Positions 27,652 through 36,720 of a stretch of 64,000 nucleotides of DNA are shown piece by piece (within the stretch, counting starts at the first letter, position 1; every line of letters starts with the position of its first letter). Origin of the DNA: Lachnospiraceae bacterium (GTDB lineage Bacteria > Bacillota > Clostridia > Lachnospirales > Lachnospiraceae); assembly GCA_910574715.1 (NCBI GenBank), contig CAJTCH010000001.1:62001-126000 (forward strand). The letters are read 5' to 3'. A model generated the notes under the pieces. That model had not been told where the DNA came from, did not search any database, and saw only the letters and a list, made by a program, of their open reading frames with translations. The position numbers were made by a program, and so were the translations under genes.

Positions 27652-30594
27652 TTAATCTCCTCCTGACTGTGATACCTTGATCTTAGCTGCTTTTCCGGTG
27701 ATGATCTCCTCTGCCGGACGTATCTCATAATAGTATTCAAGTACAGCGTTCCCCACCTCGGCGGCAAATGTAGAACTGTATCCGTTCGCTATACGCGTTG
27801 CGAACGCCACCTCCGGGTTATCGCTGGGGGCAAATCCGACGAAAAGTCCGTGGTCCGGGTGCGTCTTACTCTGCTGTGCTGTTCCTGTCTTTCCAGACAG
27901 TTTTATATCACTCGCATTGAGATTCGGAAATAAATCTCCATGTTCGGAAACTACTACGCCTCTCATTCCTTCATGAACCGATGTCCAGGTAGAATCCGCA
28001 ACATCTTTAACCGTATTGCGGATCTCCGGTTCATACTCCTTGATGGTTTTGCCGTTAACGGAAGCAACCCTGTCAAGCAGGCTTAATTTGAATACGGTCC
28101 CCTTGTTGGCGATCGCGGTAATATATCTTGCAAGCTGGCTTGTCGTATAATTGTTCGTCCCCTGTCCGATGGCAGACGGAACAGAAGAATCATCAGAGAT
28201 CTGCGGATCCGATTCCGGTATCTCCAGTCCGGAAGTCTCTCCCAAGCCGAATTCCTCTGCATATTTCTTTAATTTCTCAAGACCCAGGGCGCTGGAATAA
28301 TGTCTGGTTGTATTCTGCCCCTGCGAATTCTCGGAAGTATCCTGCGCCACCGCAGTTTCCTCAAGACTCAGACGGTATCCCACTTCATAGAAGAAACAGT
28401 TACAGGAATGCTGGATCGCGCCTGAGGCGTTCAGTCCTCCGTGTGCATTGGGATAGATCCAGCATCTCGGGGGCGGATCTACTTTCTCATAGAGTCCTCC
28501 GCAAGGCAGGTAAGTCCCCGTCTCGATCACGCCCTCCGTCAAACCGGCAACTGCCGACAGCGGCTTGTAAGTGGAACCCGGAGCCGTCTTCTCCTGGGTC
28601 GCATTATTATAAAACGGACGGGCATGATCTGTCACCAGTTTGTTATAATAGTTTGAATCCATGGCATTGGCCAGGCGGTTATTATCGTAACCAGGATAGG
28701 ATACACAGGCAAGGACTTCACCTGTACGGGTATCTGTCATCACAAGAGAGCCCGTACAAGGTTCTAATGCCAGCTGCCCCGGCGTGATATCAAGCGTCTC
28801 GATCTTGCCCCTGATGAAATCATAAGCGCCGAATTCACCGCTGTTCAGCCTGTTATACTGATCCTCGTCATATTCAAGGATACCCTGCTCATAGAGCATC
28901 ATACAGATCTGCCGGCCGGTTATGGATCCTGTCTTGATCATATATTTGTATACCAGCTTATCAAAGCTGTTGTCAGAATCAAGATGATCCACAATATAAG
29001 CGATCATTCCCTGATAAAGTTCACTGGAATCAGAATAATCTCCGTCGGATGATACATATGAATTTAACAGGGAGGTATCTATCCAGTTCTGAGAGATCGC
29101 ATAGTTCAGGTACGTATACACGTTGATGCTCTCGTCATCCCTCCATGCCTTGTAGGTGGCGTCGTTCCTGTCAACAGCGTCCGACATGATGATCTTCGTA
29201 TTATTCGTCAGAAGATCTGAGACAATATACGTCAGATAAGCCTGATTCTCCCTCGCAAGTTCCCGGTATGCCCCGGCGTTCGGATCAGCCAGGAGCTCTG
29301 ACAATTCGCCCAGAATTGCTGATTTCCTTGCTGTGAAAGCCCCGTTGACTTCCTTCTCCGCAGCCCCGGCATCCTCATCGCCAAAATGATTCATATCCAG
29401 CACGTCGTTGTTGATAAAGGTATGATAGACATCGCCGATTGGGATGATCACATCGCTTCCGTCCTCCACCTGCGTCCGGTCATAATCCAGCACACTCTGG
29501 ATCTTGGACAGCAGGATACCTGCCAGTTCTTGTTCGATAATATGATAAGCCGCTTTCTGAAGGTTCGCATCTATGGTAAGATAGACGTCATTGCCGGCCT
29601 TGGGTTCCTTCTCGTTGACGGTCTCGATCACCTTCCCCACGCTGTTGACATACAGCTTGATCTCACCCTTCTTCCCCTGAAGATAAGAATCCATCGTCTT
29701 CTCAAGACCGGATTTGCCGATGATATCCGTCTTGGCCCGTTCTTTTTGTTCTTCCTTACTGAGAGCGTCATACTCTTCCTGGGAAATCTGCCCGATATAG
29801 CCGATGATGTTGGCAAAGCAATAACTGTCCGCATAGCGGCGCATGGATTCCTCTTCGATATTGACTCCCTGAAGATCATCCAGATTCTCCATAACATCGG
29901 CAACCGTCTCCTCGCTCACATCCTCGGCAATAGTAGTCGCAATATATTTCTGATAACCGTTCAGTGCGATAGCATAGCGGATATTCACAAGCTTCAGTAC
30001 GTCTGCTTTCTCCATCTTCTTCTGGTCGATGCCGTAGCCGTTGATCTCATCGGTGCACAGATGCTTGATCAGCCCTTCCGCGGATATGTTCTGCTGCTTC
30101 TCGGTTAACTCTTCTATCGTCCGTTTCCCGTAAACATCCGCAATAAAACGAAGCCTCTGAGTATTATTCTCCGCCACATAGATATAATTGTTATTGTTAT
30201 CAAGGATGATCCCAAAATTATTGATCACCGTGTCTCCGTTCGATTCTACCATCTGGATCACGCTTGAGACCACTCTGTTCAATTCCTTATTCTTATGGCT
30301 GATACTGTCATATTCACCGGTATCTTCTATGGTAACCGCGTAAGCCAGCTCATTGTAAGCCAGAAGATTCCCGTTGCGGTCATAGATATGGCCGCGGGTT
30401 CCCTGGACTTCCTTGGTCTTCTGTATCTGCAGCTTATAATCATCCAGATATTCCTGCCCTCTTACGATCTGCAGATAGAAGATCCTCTGAACGAGGACTG
30501 CGGATAAGGCACAGAATACAATGATCAGGACGAATATCCGCGATTGCAGGATATTGGACACAGTATTTTTGATCCGTTCCCATAAACTATACAA
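27652..30594 (-). CDS. mrdA: Class B penicillin-binding protein 2, with large insertion
   Basis: 980 residues, far longer than E. coli PBP2 (633). It has an N-terminal membrane anchor (about 20-40), a dimerisation domain, and the transpeptidase domain with SxxK as STYK near residue 672, SxN as SCN and KTG as SGKTGTAQ. About 260 residues (roughly 345-608), rich in Asp, Asn and Tyr, are inserted between TIDANLQKA and GSLVMTDTRTGEV, which are nearly adjacent in shorter PBPs. It cross-links side-wall peptidoglycan with RodA. A TTG at 30594 has AAAGGAG 11 nt upstream; a GTG at 30606 overlaps that site. Confidence 0.92.
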   Translation of the reverse strand: MYSLWERIKNTVSNILQSRIFVLIIVFCALSAVLVQRIFYLQIVRGQEYLDDYKLQIQKTKEVQGTRGHIYDRNGNLLAYNELAYAVTIEDTGEYDSISHKNKELNRVVSSVIQMVESNGDTVINNFGIILDNNNNYIYVAENNTQRLRFIADVYGKRTIEELTEKQQNISAEGLIKHLCTDEINGYGIDQKKMEKADVLKLVNIRYAIALNGYQKYIATTIAEDVSEETVADVMENLDDLQGVNIEEESMRRYADSYCFANIIGYIGQISQEEYDALSKEEQKERAKTDIIGKSGLEKTMDSYLQGKKGEIKLYVNSVGKVIETVNEKEPKAGNDVYLTIDANLQKAAYHIIEQELAGILLSKIQSVLDYDRTQVEDGSDVIIPIGDVYHTFINNDVLDMNHFGDEDAGAAEKEVNGAFTARKSAILGELSELLADPNAGAYRELARENQAYLTYIVSDLLTNNTKIIMSDAVDRNDATYKAWRDDESINVYTYLNYAISQNWIDTSLLNSYVSSDGDYSDSSELYQGMIAYIVDHLDSDNSFDKLVYKYMIKTGSITGRQICMMLYEQGILEYDEDQYNRLNSGEFGAYDFIRGKIETLDITPGQLALEPCTGSLVMTDTRTGEVLACVSYPGYDNNRLANAMDSNYYNKLVTDHARPFYNNATQEKTAPGSTYKPLSAVAGLTEGVIETGTYLPCGGLYEKVDPPPRCWIYPNAHGGLNASGAIQHSCNCFFYEVGYRLSLEETAVAQDTSENSQGQNTTRHYSSALGLEKLKKYAEEFGLGETSGLEIPESDPQISDDSSVPSAIGQGTNNYTTSQLARYITAIANKGTVFKLSLLDRVASVNGKTIKEYEPEIRNTVKDVADSTWTSVHEGMRGVVVSEHGDLFPNLNASDIKLSGKTGTAQQSKTHPDHGLFVGFAPSDNPEVAFATRIANGYSSTFAAEVGNAVLEYYYEIRPAEEIITGKAAKIKVSQSGGD

Positions 30595-31105
30595 ATTTGC
30601 TTGCACTCCTTTGTTCTTCTGCTTCCAGTTTCTTGTTAATGTGTAATATGATCTGATACAGTATCAGCGTCACCAGGATTGTATACACCAGCTCCGGCAG
30701 GATGATACCAAACAGATATGAGAAAAATGCAAAATCTCCCTGCAGCATATAGACACATGCATAGGTAGACAGGCCGTATACCAGCTCGCTGGCCCCGATC
30801 AGCACGATGGGAAGCTTGACGTCATCATCATAAAACATTCTCTTGAACGAACCGTTCATGTAACCGATCACAGCATATAAAAGCATATTGAAGCCTAATG
30901 CATTTCCCCAGAACAGATCTGCCAACAGTCCGGCAGAAAAGCCCACAAACATTCCTTCCTTCTTCCCGCGCATAAAACCAAAAGAAGAGGTCACGACGAT
31001 CAGCAGGTTTGGTTTGACCGACGCAAAAGACAATCTGTGGAAAACCGAGCTTTCCAGCAAAAAACAGACCAGAATGATCAATAATGTGATAAGCTTTCTC
31101 TTCAT
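30587..31105 (-). CDS. mreD: Rod shape-determining protein MreD
   Basis: 172 residues, almost all hydrophobic, with about five membrane segments; begins MKRKLITLLIILVCFLLE. MreD is a part of the elongasome beside MreC and RodA. It overlaps the PBP2 start region and begins 3 nt after mreC. Confidence 0.9.
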   Translation of the reverse strand: MKRKLITLLIILVCFLLESSVFHRLSFASVKPNLLIVVTSSFGFMRGKKEGMFVGFSAGLLADLFWGNALGFNMLLYAVIGYMNGSFKRMFYDDDVKLPIVLIGASELVYGLSTYACVYMLQGDFAFFSYLFGIILPELVYTILVTLILYQIILHINKKLEAEEQRSASKFV

Positions 31106-31108
31106 GGG

Positions 31109-31984
31109 CTATTCTCCTTCACCCGCATCTTCGCCGCCTGTCATCTCCCGCTTCGTCGTCGTGATGACGAGAACCTCCTGAAGCTTGCTGAAATCAACCG
31201 CCGGCGTAATATAGCCGGAACGTGTGAGGTTATTGGCGTCTACGTCAATATCACTGACATATCCGATGAACAGCCCTTGAAGGAAACGGGAGCTGACATG
31301 AGAGGTCACAACCTGTTCCCCCGGCTCTACAACATTGTCATTATTCGGAAGCTTCTCGAAATGCAGCCTCCCGTCCGACATCAGTTCCAGATCTCCTCTG
31401 ACCATACAGGTATCGGAGGTTGACAGCATCATAGCGCTTACATTGCTGGCATCGTCGATAATAGATCTTACCTGGGCATAATTGGGTCCTACTTCCGTGA
31501 CGATCCCAACCAGGCCGCTGCCGGCAAGGACATTGGAATCTACCTTGACTCCGTCCAGGGTTCCCTTGTCGATTGTGAAAGTCGCAAACCAATTGCTGCC
31601 GTTATTGGCGATCACATGGGCGCCGATCTTCTCATAATCCGAGTAATTCTCGTCCAGCTTATATAATTCCCGTAACCTCTCAAGCTCATACTGCTCCTGC
31701 CGAAGCCGCGTATTGTCTGTGGTAAGCTCATCCACCTTGGACTGCAGCTTCTCATTCGCTTTCTTCATCTCATCCAGCGTCTCGAAATTATCCGATAAGT
31801 CGCTCATGAAACGACCCACGTAGCTGATCCCCTCCTGCATGGGGATCACCGTGTAACCGGCGATAAAACGCAACGGCCCGCCGCCGTCTGTGAACCGCTC
31901 TATCCCAAGCAGTATCACACAGACAACAGAGATGATGATCAGCCAGTATTTACTTGAAAAAGACGATTGACTCTTATTCTTCAT
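31109..31984 (-). CDS. mreC: Rod shape-determining protein MreC
   Basis: 291 residues. One N-terminal membrane segment (about 12-30), a coiled coil (about 65-105: EMKKANEKLQSKVDELTTDN) and the beta-barrel MreC domain (ANNGSNWFATFTIDKGTLDGVKVDSNVL). It scaffolds PBP2 outside the membrane. The ATG at 31984 has AGGTGG 11 nt upstream; an in-frame ATG at 31999 touches the ribosome site. Confidence 0.93.
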   Translation of the reverse strand: MKNKSQSSFSSKYWLIIISVVCVILLGIERFTDGGGPLRFIAGYTVIPMQEGISYVGRFMSDLSDNFETLDEMKKANEKLQSKVDELTTDNTRLRQEQYELERLRELYKLDENYSDYEKIGAHVIANNGSNWFATFTIDKGTLDGVKVDSNVLAGSGLVGIVTEVGPNYAQVRSIIDDASNVSAMMLSTSDTCMVRGDLELMSDGRLHFEKLPNNDNVVEPGEQVVTSHVSSRFLQGLFIGYVSDIDVDANNLTRSGYITPAVDFSKLQEVLVITTTKREMTGGEDAGEGE

Positions 31985-31986
31985 AC

Positions 31987-33009
31987 TTATCTCATCCACC
32001 TATAATTCTCATCGATCATGGAAAATGCGAATTTCCTCAGTTCCTTGGACTGAATGATCTTCTTAAGCCCGGATACTGCGCAGATATCCGGTTCCACGGA
32101 AGCGCGGGTCGTGATCCCGACCATCTCTTCCACATACATCTCAAGCCCGGCTGTGTGCGCAACACCCCCCGTAAGGAAGATCCCGTTCTCGTTGATGGCC
32201 TTGCGTACCTCAGGCGGCGTCCGGTCAAGCAGAGACTGGATCGCACCCACGCATTGGAGAAGCGGATCCTTCATGGCAAGCCTAACCAGATTGATGGAGA
32301 TCCCCTTGCGCATAGGAACACCCGTGATCAGGTCGCGCCCTGCGGCAGTGAGCATGGACTCGATCTCACTGGTGAAGATCCCAAAGCTCTTGCGCAGAAC
32401 CTCCGCCGTATGCCTTCCGATCAGGAAATCATGGCTGTGGCGCACCAGATTGATGATGGCCTGGTCGAAGGTGACGCCTCCGATCTTGAGCAGACGGTTC
32501 ATGACCATACCGCCTCCGGCTATCACCGAGAGTTCCGTAGTCTCGCCGCCGAAATTCACGATAAACACGCCCTTGGTATTCTGCACATCCAGATTCAACC
32601 CTATGGCGTCAGCGATAGAACGCTCAACAATATTCACTTCCTTGGCCTTGGCCGTCGAATGGATGACCAGATCGAAGAACGCTTTCTTCTCCACTTCTGT
32701 CACATCCGTAGGGACGGCGACTACATACTCAGAACCTCTGGCAAACTGCCGGTCCTTCTTCAGCAGATTCTGCAGCAAAAACTGCATATCGTGGAATCTG
32801 GAGATAACGCCTTCCTTCATCGGGAACACAACCTCGATATCGGACGGCGACTTCTCGTACATCAGAAACGCATCGTCACCTACCGCAAAAATATCGCGTC
32901 CGTTCTTAAGCGCAATAACATCTTTCTCTTTCCATATGGTATCTCTCTTTTTATCATAAACCTTGATCTCATAGGAACCGAGATCAAGGCCGTATACATT
33001 CCTCGCCAT
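31987..33009 (-). CDS. mreB: MreB-family actin-like protein, divergent
   Basis: 340 residues with the overall MreB layout (GLDLGSYEIKVY phosphate-1, GRHTAEVLRKSFG, FLTGGVAHTAGLEMYVEE adenosine motif). The phosphate-2 motif, usually DIGGGTT(D/E) in MreB, reads NFGGETTELSV here: the Asp is Asn and the third Gly is Glu. ATP hydrolysis may be weaker or changed. It is the first shape gene of the mre operon, so it is likely the working MreB of this operon, but another MreB may exist elsewhere. AAAGGATC precedes the ATG. Confidence 0.88.
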   Translation of the reverse strand: MARNVYGLDLGSYEIKVYDKKRDTIWKEKDVIALKNGRDIFAVGDDAFLMYEKSPSDIEVVFPMKEGVISRFHDMQFLLQNLLKKDRQFARGSEYVVAVPTDVTEVEKKAFFDLVIHSTAKAKEVNIVERSIADAIGLNLDVQNTKGVFIVNFGGETTELSVIAGGGMVMNRLLKIGGVTFDQAIINLVRHSHDFLIGRHTAEVLRKSFGIFTSEIESMLTAAGRDLITGVPMRKGISINLVRLAMKDPLLQCVGAIQSLLDRTPPEVRKAINENGIFLTGGVAHTAGLEMYVEEMVGITTRASVEPDICAVSGLKKIIQSKELRKFAFSMIDENYRWMR

Positions 33010-33013
33010 CTGA

Positions 33014-33718
33014 CTAGATCCTTTCTAATAGCATGCCCTCTTCCCGAAAACTCATATAACAATTATTGCCAATAATGATATGGTCTAACAATTCAATTCC
33101 GATCAGGCTGCCCGCGTCAAAAATCCTCTTGGTGATCAGCAGGTCGTCCCGGCTGGGAGTCGGGTCTCCGCTGGGATGGTTGTGTATAATAATAATGTAC
33201 ACCGCACTCTTCTGCAGCGCCTCTATAAAAAGTTCTCTCGGCGTGATCAAGGACGCGTTCACCGTTCCTTTGGAAATATCCGTCTCGCCGATCAGCCTTG
33301 ACTTGGTATTCAGCATCAGAAGCTTCATCTGCTCCTGCTTCCCGTGACGCAGATCTTCCATATAATATCTGGCAATGGTTCCAGGCTCGGAAAAACACAA
33401 GGCTTCCTGGTAGGAGGCCTTGGAAAGACGCTTTGCCAGTTCCGAGATACAGGAGATCTGGATTGCCTTCACCTTGCCGATGCCCTTGATCGCCGTCAGC
33501 CGTTCCATGCTGAACTGATGGATACCTAAGATCCCGGTCTCCCCCGCATGATACAGGATTCTGCGTGCCAATGCAAGGGCATTCTCCCCGCGGGTGCCGG
33601 TACGGAGCAGAACAGCCAGAAGCTCCTCGTCACTTAAAGACGCCGCCCCTCTCCGTTCGCATTTCTCGTAAGGGCGCTCCAATTCAGGTATCTCTTTGAT
33701 AGTATTAGACTGATTCAT
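33014..33718 (-). CDS. radC: RadC-family JAB/MPN domain protein
   Basis: 234 residues. An N-terminal helix-hairpin-helix region (LTAIKGIGKVKAIQI) is followed by the JAB metalloprotease-like domain with HNHPSGDPTPSRDD. The molecular function is still uncertain despite the DNA repair label. The ATG at 33718 gives the usual family N-terminus; a GTG at 33742 is also open. It precedes mreB, as in many Firmicutes. Confidence 0.92.
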   Translation of the reverse strand: MNQSNTIKEIPELERPYEKCERRGAASLSDEELLAVLLRTGTRGENALALARRILYHAGETGILGIHQFSMERLTAIKGIGKVKAIQISCISELAKRLSKASYQEALCFSEPGTIARYYMEDLRHGKQEQMKLLMLNTKSRLIGETDISKGTVNASLITPRELFIEALQKSAVYIIIIHNHPSGDPTPSRDDLLITKRIFDAGSLIGIELLDHIIIGNNCYMSFREEGMLLERI

Positions 33719-33753
33719 CTTATCTTTGGATTCGTGCGACACTCGTATCAGAT

Positions 33754-34014
33754 CTATAAGAAACGGTAAATAATGATAGCAAGGACCACGCCGATGATAC
33801 TTGCGATCGTGATCTTGACTGACAGACCGAACGTAAGCACCAGAATCCCCAAGTTCAATACGATGGGGTTCTCCAGCCCAAAGGCCTGTCCATAACTAAG
33901 CCAGCTAAGCGCCGGAACTCCCTCTGCCAGCATACCGATGAAGCCTCCAAGTACGATTCCTGTTAACATAAACAGAAACAAAGCCCAGGCATTCTTGCTT
34001 CCTGTTCCTTTCAT
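33754..34014 (-). CDS. DUF4321 membrane protein
   Basis: 86 residues with two or three membrane segments. It has GIVLGGFIGMLAEG and ends in TIASIIGVVLAIIIYRFL. DUF4321 genes are often found just before radC-mreB in Clostridia; function unknown. GAGGAGG is 8 nt before the ATG at 34014. It is probably the first gene of the cell-shape operon. Confidence 0.82.
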   Translation of the reverse strand: MKGTGSKNAWALFLFMLTGIVLGGFIGMLAEGVPALSWLSYGQAFGLENPIVLNLGILVLTFGLSVKITIASIIGVVLAIIIYRFL

Positions 34015-34056
34015 TATGTACTCCTCCTCGTTTTCTCTATCTAAAAAACTCAATAC

Positions 34057-34085
34057 ATTTTATCACATTTCAGAAACGGTGTATA
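34057..34085 (-). promoter_or_regulatory. Promoter of the cell-shape operon
   Basis: Reading leftwards, TATACA (34085-34080), 17 bp, TAAAAT (34062-34057), about 40 nt before the DUF4321 start. Confidence 0.55.
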
Positions 34086-34140
34086 GAGTTATCACATTAA
34101 AAATTTCTTAAGCTGTGTGACAATTGTCGAAAATGTAGAA

Positions 34141-35898
34141 TTATTGTAACAAGGGAACGTACTCTCCTGCGATCGCCTGCGCGATCTTAAGTCCGTCCAT
34201 CGCCGCAGACGTGATCCCTCCGGCGTACCCGGCGCCCTCCCCGCAAGGATAGAGCCCGCCAAGCCTGCTTTGAAGCGTATCATCCCGCAGGATCCGCACA
34301 GGGGACGAAGTCCGGCTCTCAACACCCGAGACGAGCGCATCCGGGCGCGCATAGCCGTGAAGACGGCGATCAAAAGAACGGATCCCCTCTTCTAAGGCGT
34401 CCGCCAGTTCCTCCGGGAAAATGTCTCTCACATTCCCCCATGTATAACCGCCTTTCATCTGCGGGAAGATCTCTCCGGGGCCTGTGGATGGATGATTGCT
34501 GCAGAAATCCCTGAATAACTGAACCGGAATCCTGCCGTTACCTGCCCGATAGGCGGCTTCCTCAAGCCTGCGCTGGAATTCAACCCCTGCAAGCGCAAGG
34601 GCTCTATCGCCTGCGCCGCCATGCGCCTCTGATGCAGGCGCATTCCCGCGGTCGGCCTGCTTTGCAGTAAAATGCACATAATCCTCGGGTGTGACCGTTA
34701 CCACCACGGCGCTGTTGGCATTCACGCCGTCTCTTGCATGATAACTCATCCCGTTTACCGCGAGCCTCCCTTCCTCGGAAGATGCATTTACCACATAACC
34801 GCCCGGACACATACAGAAGGTGTACACTCCTCTGCCGCCTGGAAGGTTCGCTGTTAATTTGTAAGCGGCAGACGGAAGCGCCGGATCGTCCGCCGTCCCG
34901 TATTGCGCGAGATCGATCATCCTCTGCGGATGCTCCATGCGTACTCCCACGGCAAAGGACTTGGCTTCCATAGGGATGCCCCGGTCCGAAAGCATAGAAA
35001 ATGTATCTCTGGCGCTGTGGCCGATAGCAAGGACGGCAACCTCTGTTTCAATTCGATCCTCGCCCGCCATAGATACTGCATCTTCCCGATCTAATGTCCT
35101 AGGACCGTATAATTTTCCATTGTTTCCAGAATGAAGCACGGAAAGTCCGCGTAGCTTTTCCTCATTTTTTTCTTTTATAGTAAGAATGTCCGTCACCTGG
35201 GTATGGAATCTCACTTCCCCGCCATGTTCCATAATGAATTCCCGCATATTTCTAACCACGTCTGCCAATATATTCGTTCCGATATGGGGCTTACTCTGAT
35301 ATAATATCTCCTTTGGCGCGCCGTTCTCCACGAATATCTCCAGAACCCTCGCGCCGCGGCCTTCGGGATCGTGGACCATGGTGTTGAGCTTCCCGTCCGA
35401 GAAGGTACCCGCGCCGCCCTCTCCGAACTGTACGTTGGAATCAGGATTTAACACCCCCGAAGCCCAGAACGCTTCTACATCTTTCATCCTCTCTTCAACG
35501 GACGCGCCCCGCTCCAGAAGGAGCGGACAGTACCCAAGACGTGCCAGCTCGTATCCGCAGAATAACCCCGCCGGGCCGGTCCCGATCACAACAGGCCGGT
35601 GATTCAGCACCCGTGTTCCCAAAGCCTCTGCGAAATATACCTTTTCCCTGGGATCAAACTGTATGTTGGAGGCCTTCTGTCTCTTCATGCGCTTCTTGAT
35701 CTCCGATTCCTTCTTCACCGTCACATCTACGGTATAGACATAAGATAACTGCGGTTTCCTGCGCGCGTCCAGGGATTGCTTCCTGACCGTACAGGAAAGA
35801 AGCGCATCCTCCCGGATGCGCAGTGCCTTGCAGACCTTTGCCTTCAACTCTGCTTCTGTATGATGGATATCAAGTTTTAACTGGTTGATTCGTATCAT
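34141..35898 (-). CDS. COG2509-type FAD-dependent oxidoreductase
   Basis: 585 residues. A small N-terminal domain (about 1-85) precedes a Rossmann FAD site GTGPAGLFCGYEL, then VQFGEGGAGTFSDGKL. The C-terminus ends LYPCGEGAGYAGGITSAAMDG. The family is widespread in Firmicutes and has no assigned reaction. GAGAGGG precedes the ATG, and a TATAAT (35941-35936, - strand) may be its -10. Confidence 0.88.
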   Translation of the reverse strand: MIRINQLKLDIHHTEAELKAKVCKALRIREDALLSCTVRKQSLDARRKPQLSYVYTVDVTVKKESEIKKRMKRQKASNIQFDPREKVYFAEALGTRVLNHRPVVIGTGPAGLFCGYELARLGYCPLLLERGASVEERMKDVEAFWASGVLNPDSNVQFGEGGAGTFSDGKLNTMVHDPEGRGARVLEIFVENGAPKEILYQSKPHIGTNILADVVRNMREFIMEHGGEVRFHTQVTDILTIKEKNEEKLRGLSVLHSGNNGKLYGPRTLDREDAVSMAGEDRIETEVAVLAIGHSARDTFSMLSDRGIPMEAKSFAVGVRMEHPQRMIDLAQYGTADDPALPSAAYKLTANLPGGRGVYTFCMCPGGYVVNASSEEGRLAVNGMSYHARDGVNANSAVVVTVTPEDYVHFTAKQADRGNAPASEAHGGAGDRALALAGVEFQRRLEEAAYRAGNGRIPVQLFRDFCSNHPSTGPGEIFPQMKGGYTWGNVRDIFPEELADALEEGIRSFDRRLHGYARPDALVSGVESRTSSPVRILRDDTLQSRLGGLYPCGEGAGYAGGITSAAMDGLKIAQAIAGEYVPLLQ

Positions 35899-36021
35899 AG
35901 ATATTCCCTCTCAGATGGTATTCGATTGCAAGTTCATTATACCATTGTATCATCCCGCAACGCCTCTGCCAAGCCCGCACCGCCTTTTTGTGTCATAATA
36001 ATATTGAAGTTAAATAGTATG

Positions 36022-36051
36022 TTGACATGATACTACGGCTTGTTTTATAAT
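36022..36051 (+). promoter_or_regulatory. Promoter of the pentapeptide-repeat gene
   Basis: Perfect TTGACA (36022-36027), 18 bp, perfect TATAAT (36046-36051); the start codon is 28 nt further. Confidence 0.75.
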
Positions 36052-36078
36052 ACAACGTGTACTAGGAGGTACGGATAT

Positions 36079-36666
36079 ATGCAGGTAACCTGCTATGAGG
36101 AACGGCTCATAAAAGACCAGAAATACCAGAGTATTACAGAAGAATATTGCAAATTCATTGACTGCAGCTTCGAGAATTGTTCGTTCGAAGATTGTACCAT
36201 CAATCATTGTCATTTTGTTAACTGCAGCTTTTACAACTGTAATATCATCAGCCTGACTTCTCAATATTCCGAGATTAAAAATGCGGTCTTCAAGAAATGC
36301 AATCTGATCGGGATACATGGTTGGAACGGTCTTCTTCCCGTTGGAAAATATACCTACGCAATCGAAAGAATCGAAGACTGCTGCTTAAAATATAACTCAT
36401 TTATAGAGATGAATTTCAGAAAATTCGATTTTTCCGGCAATGTGATTCAGGAAAGTATATTTGAGGAGTGTGATTTGCAGGAAAGTAATTTTAGAAACTG
36501 CAGGTTAGAAGCTACGCAGTTTTTCAGATGCGATGTCCGCAAGGCAGATTTCAGGGAGGCGAAAGGTTATGTGATCGACATCCCTTCCAATAAATTAAGA
36601 CAGGCGAAGTTCTCCTTCCCCGAGGTGGTCAGTCTGTTGGATTCATTGGAGATAAAAATTGAATAA
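36079..36666 (+). CDS. Cys-rich pentapeptide-repeat protein
   Basis: 195 residues. From about residue 27 the chain reads as five-residue steps with central Cys or Phe (CKFIDCSFENCSFEDC, CHFVNCSFYNC), followed by an irregular stretch (about 80-115) and a second run (DFSGNVIQESIFEECDLQES, CRLEATQFF, ADFREA). This predicts a right-handed square beta-helix in two parts. Some relatives protect DNA gyrase, but nothing here proves that. The start has AGGAGG 9 nt upstream and the promoter is near-perfect, so expression is expected to be high. It marks the left edge of the accessory region. Confidence 0.85.
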   Translation: MQVTCYEERLIKDQKYQSITEEYCKFIDCSFENCSFEDCTINHCHFVNCSFYNCNIISLTSQYSEIKNAVFKKCNLIGIHGWNGLLPVGKYTYAIERIEDCCLKYNSFIEMNFRKFDFSGNVIQESIFEECDLQESNFRNCRLEATQFFRCDVRKADFREAKGYVIDIPSNKLRQAKFSFPEVVSLLDSLEIKIE

Positions 36667-36691
36667 TAAGCTTTTTTAAGCTCTTGATCGA

Positions 36692-36720
36692 GGATAAGGC
36701 TGGCTTTTGCAGCCTTATCC
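36692..36720. terminator. Hairpin between convergent genes
   Basis: GGATAAGGCTG (36692-36702) and CAGCCTTATCC (36710-36720) pair perfectly. T-rich tracts are near but not directly adjacent on either side, so it is a probable terminator of moderate strength. Confidence 0.55.

Noticed and set aside
31954-33075. Long + strand open frames opposite mreB
   Set aside because: Low-complexity, His/Arg-rich products with no start signals; shadows of the mreB-like gene.
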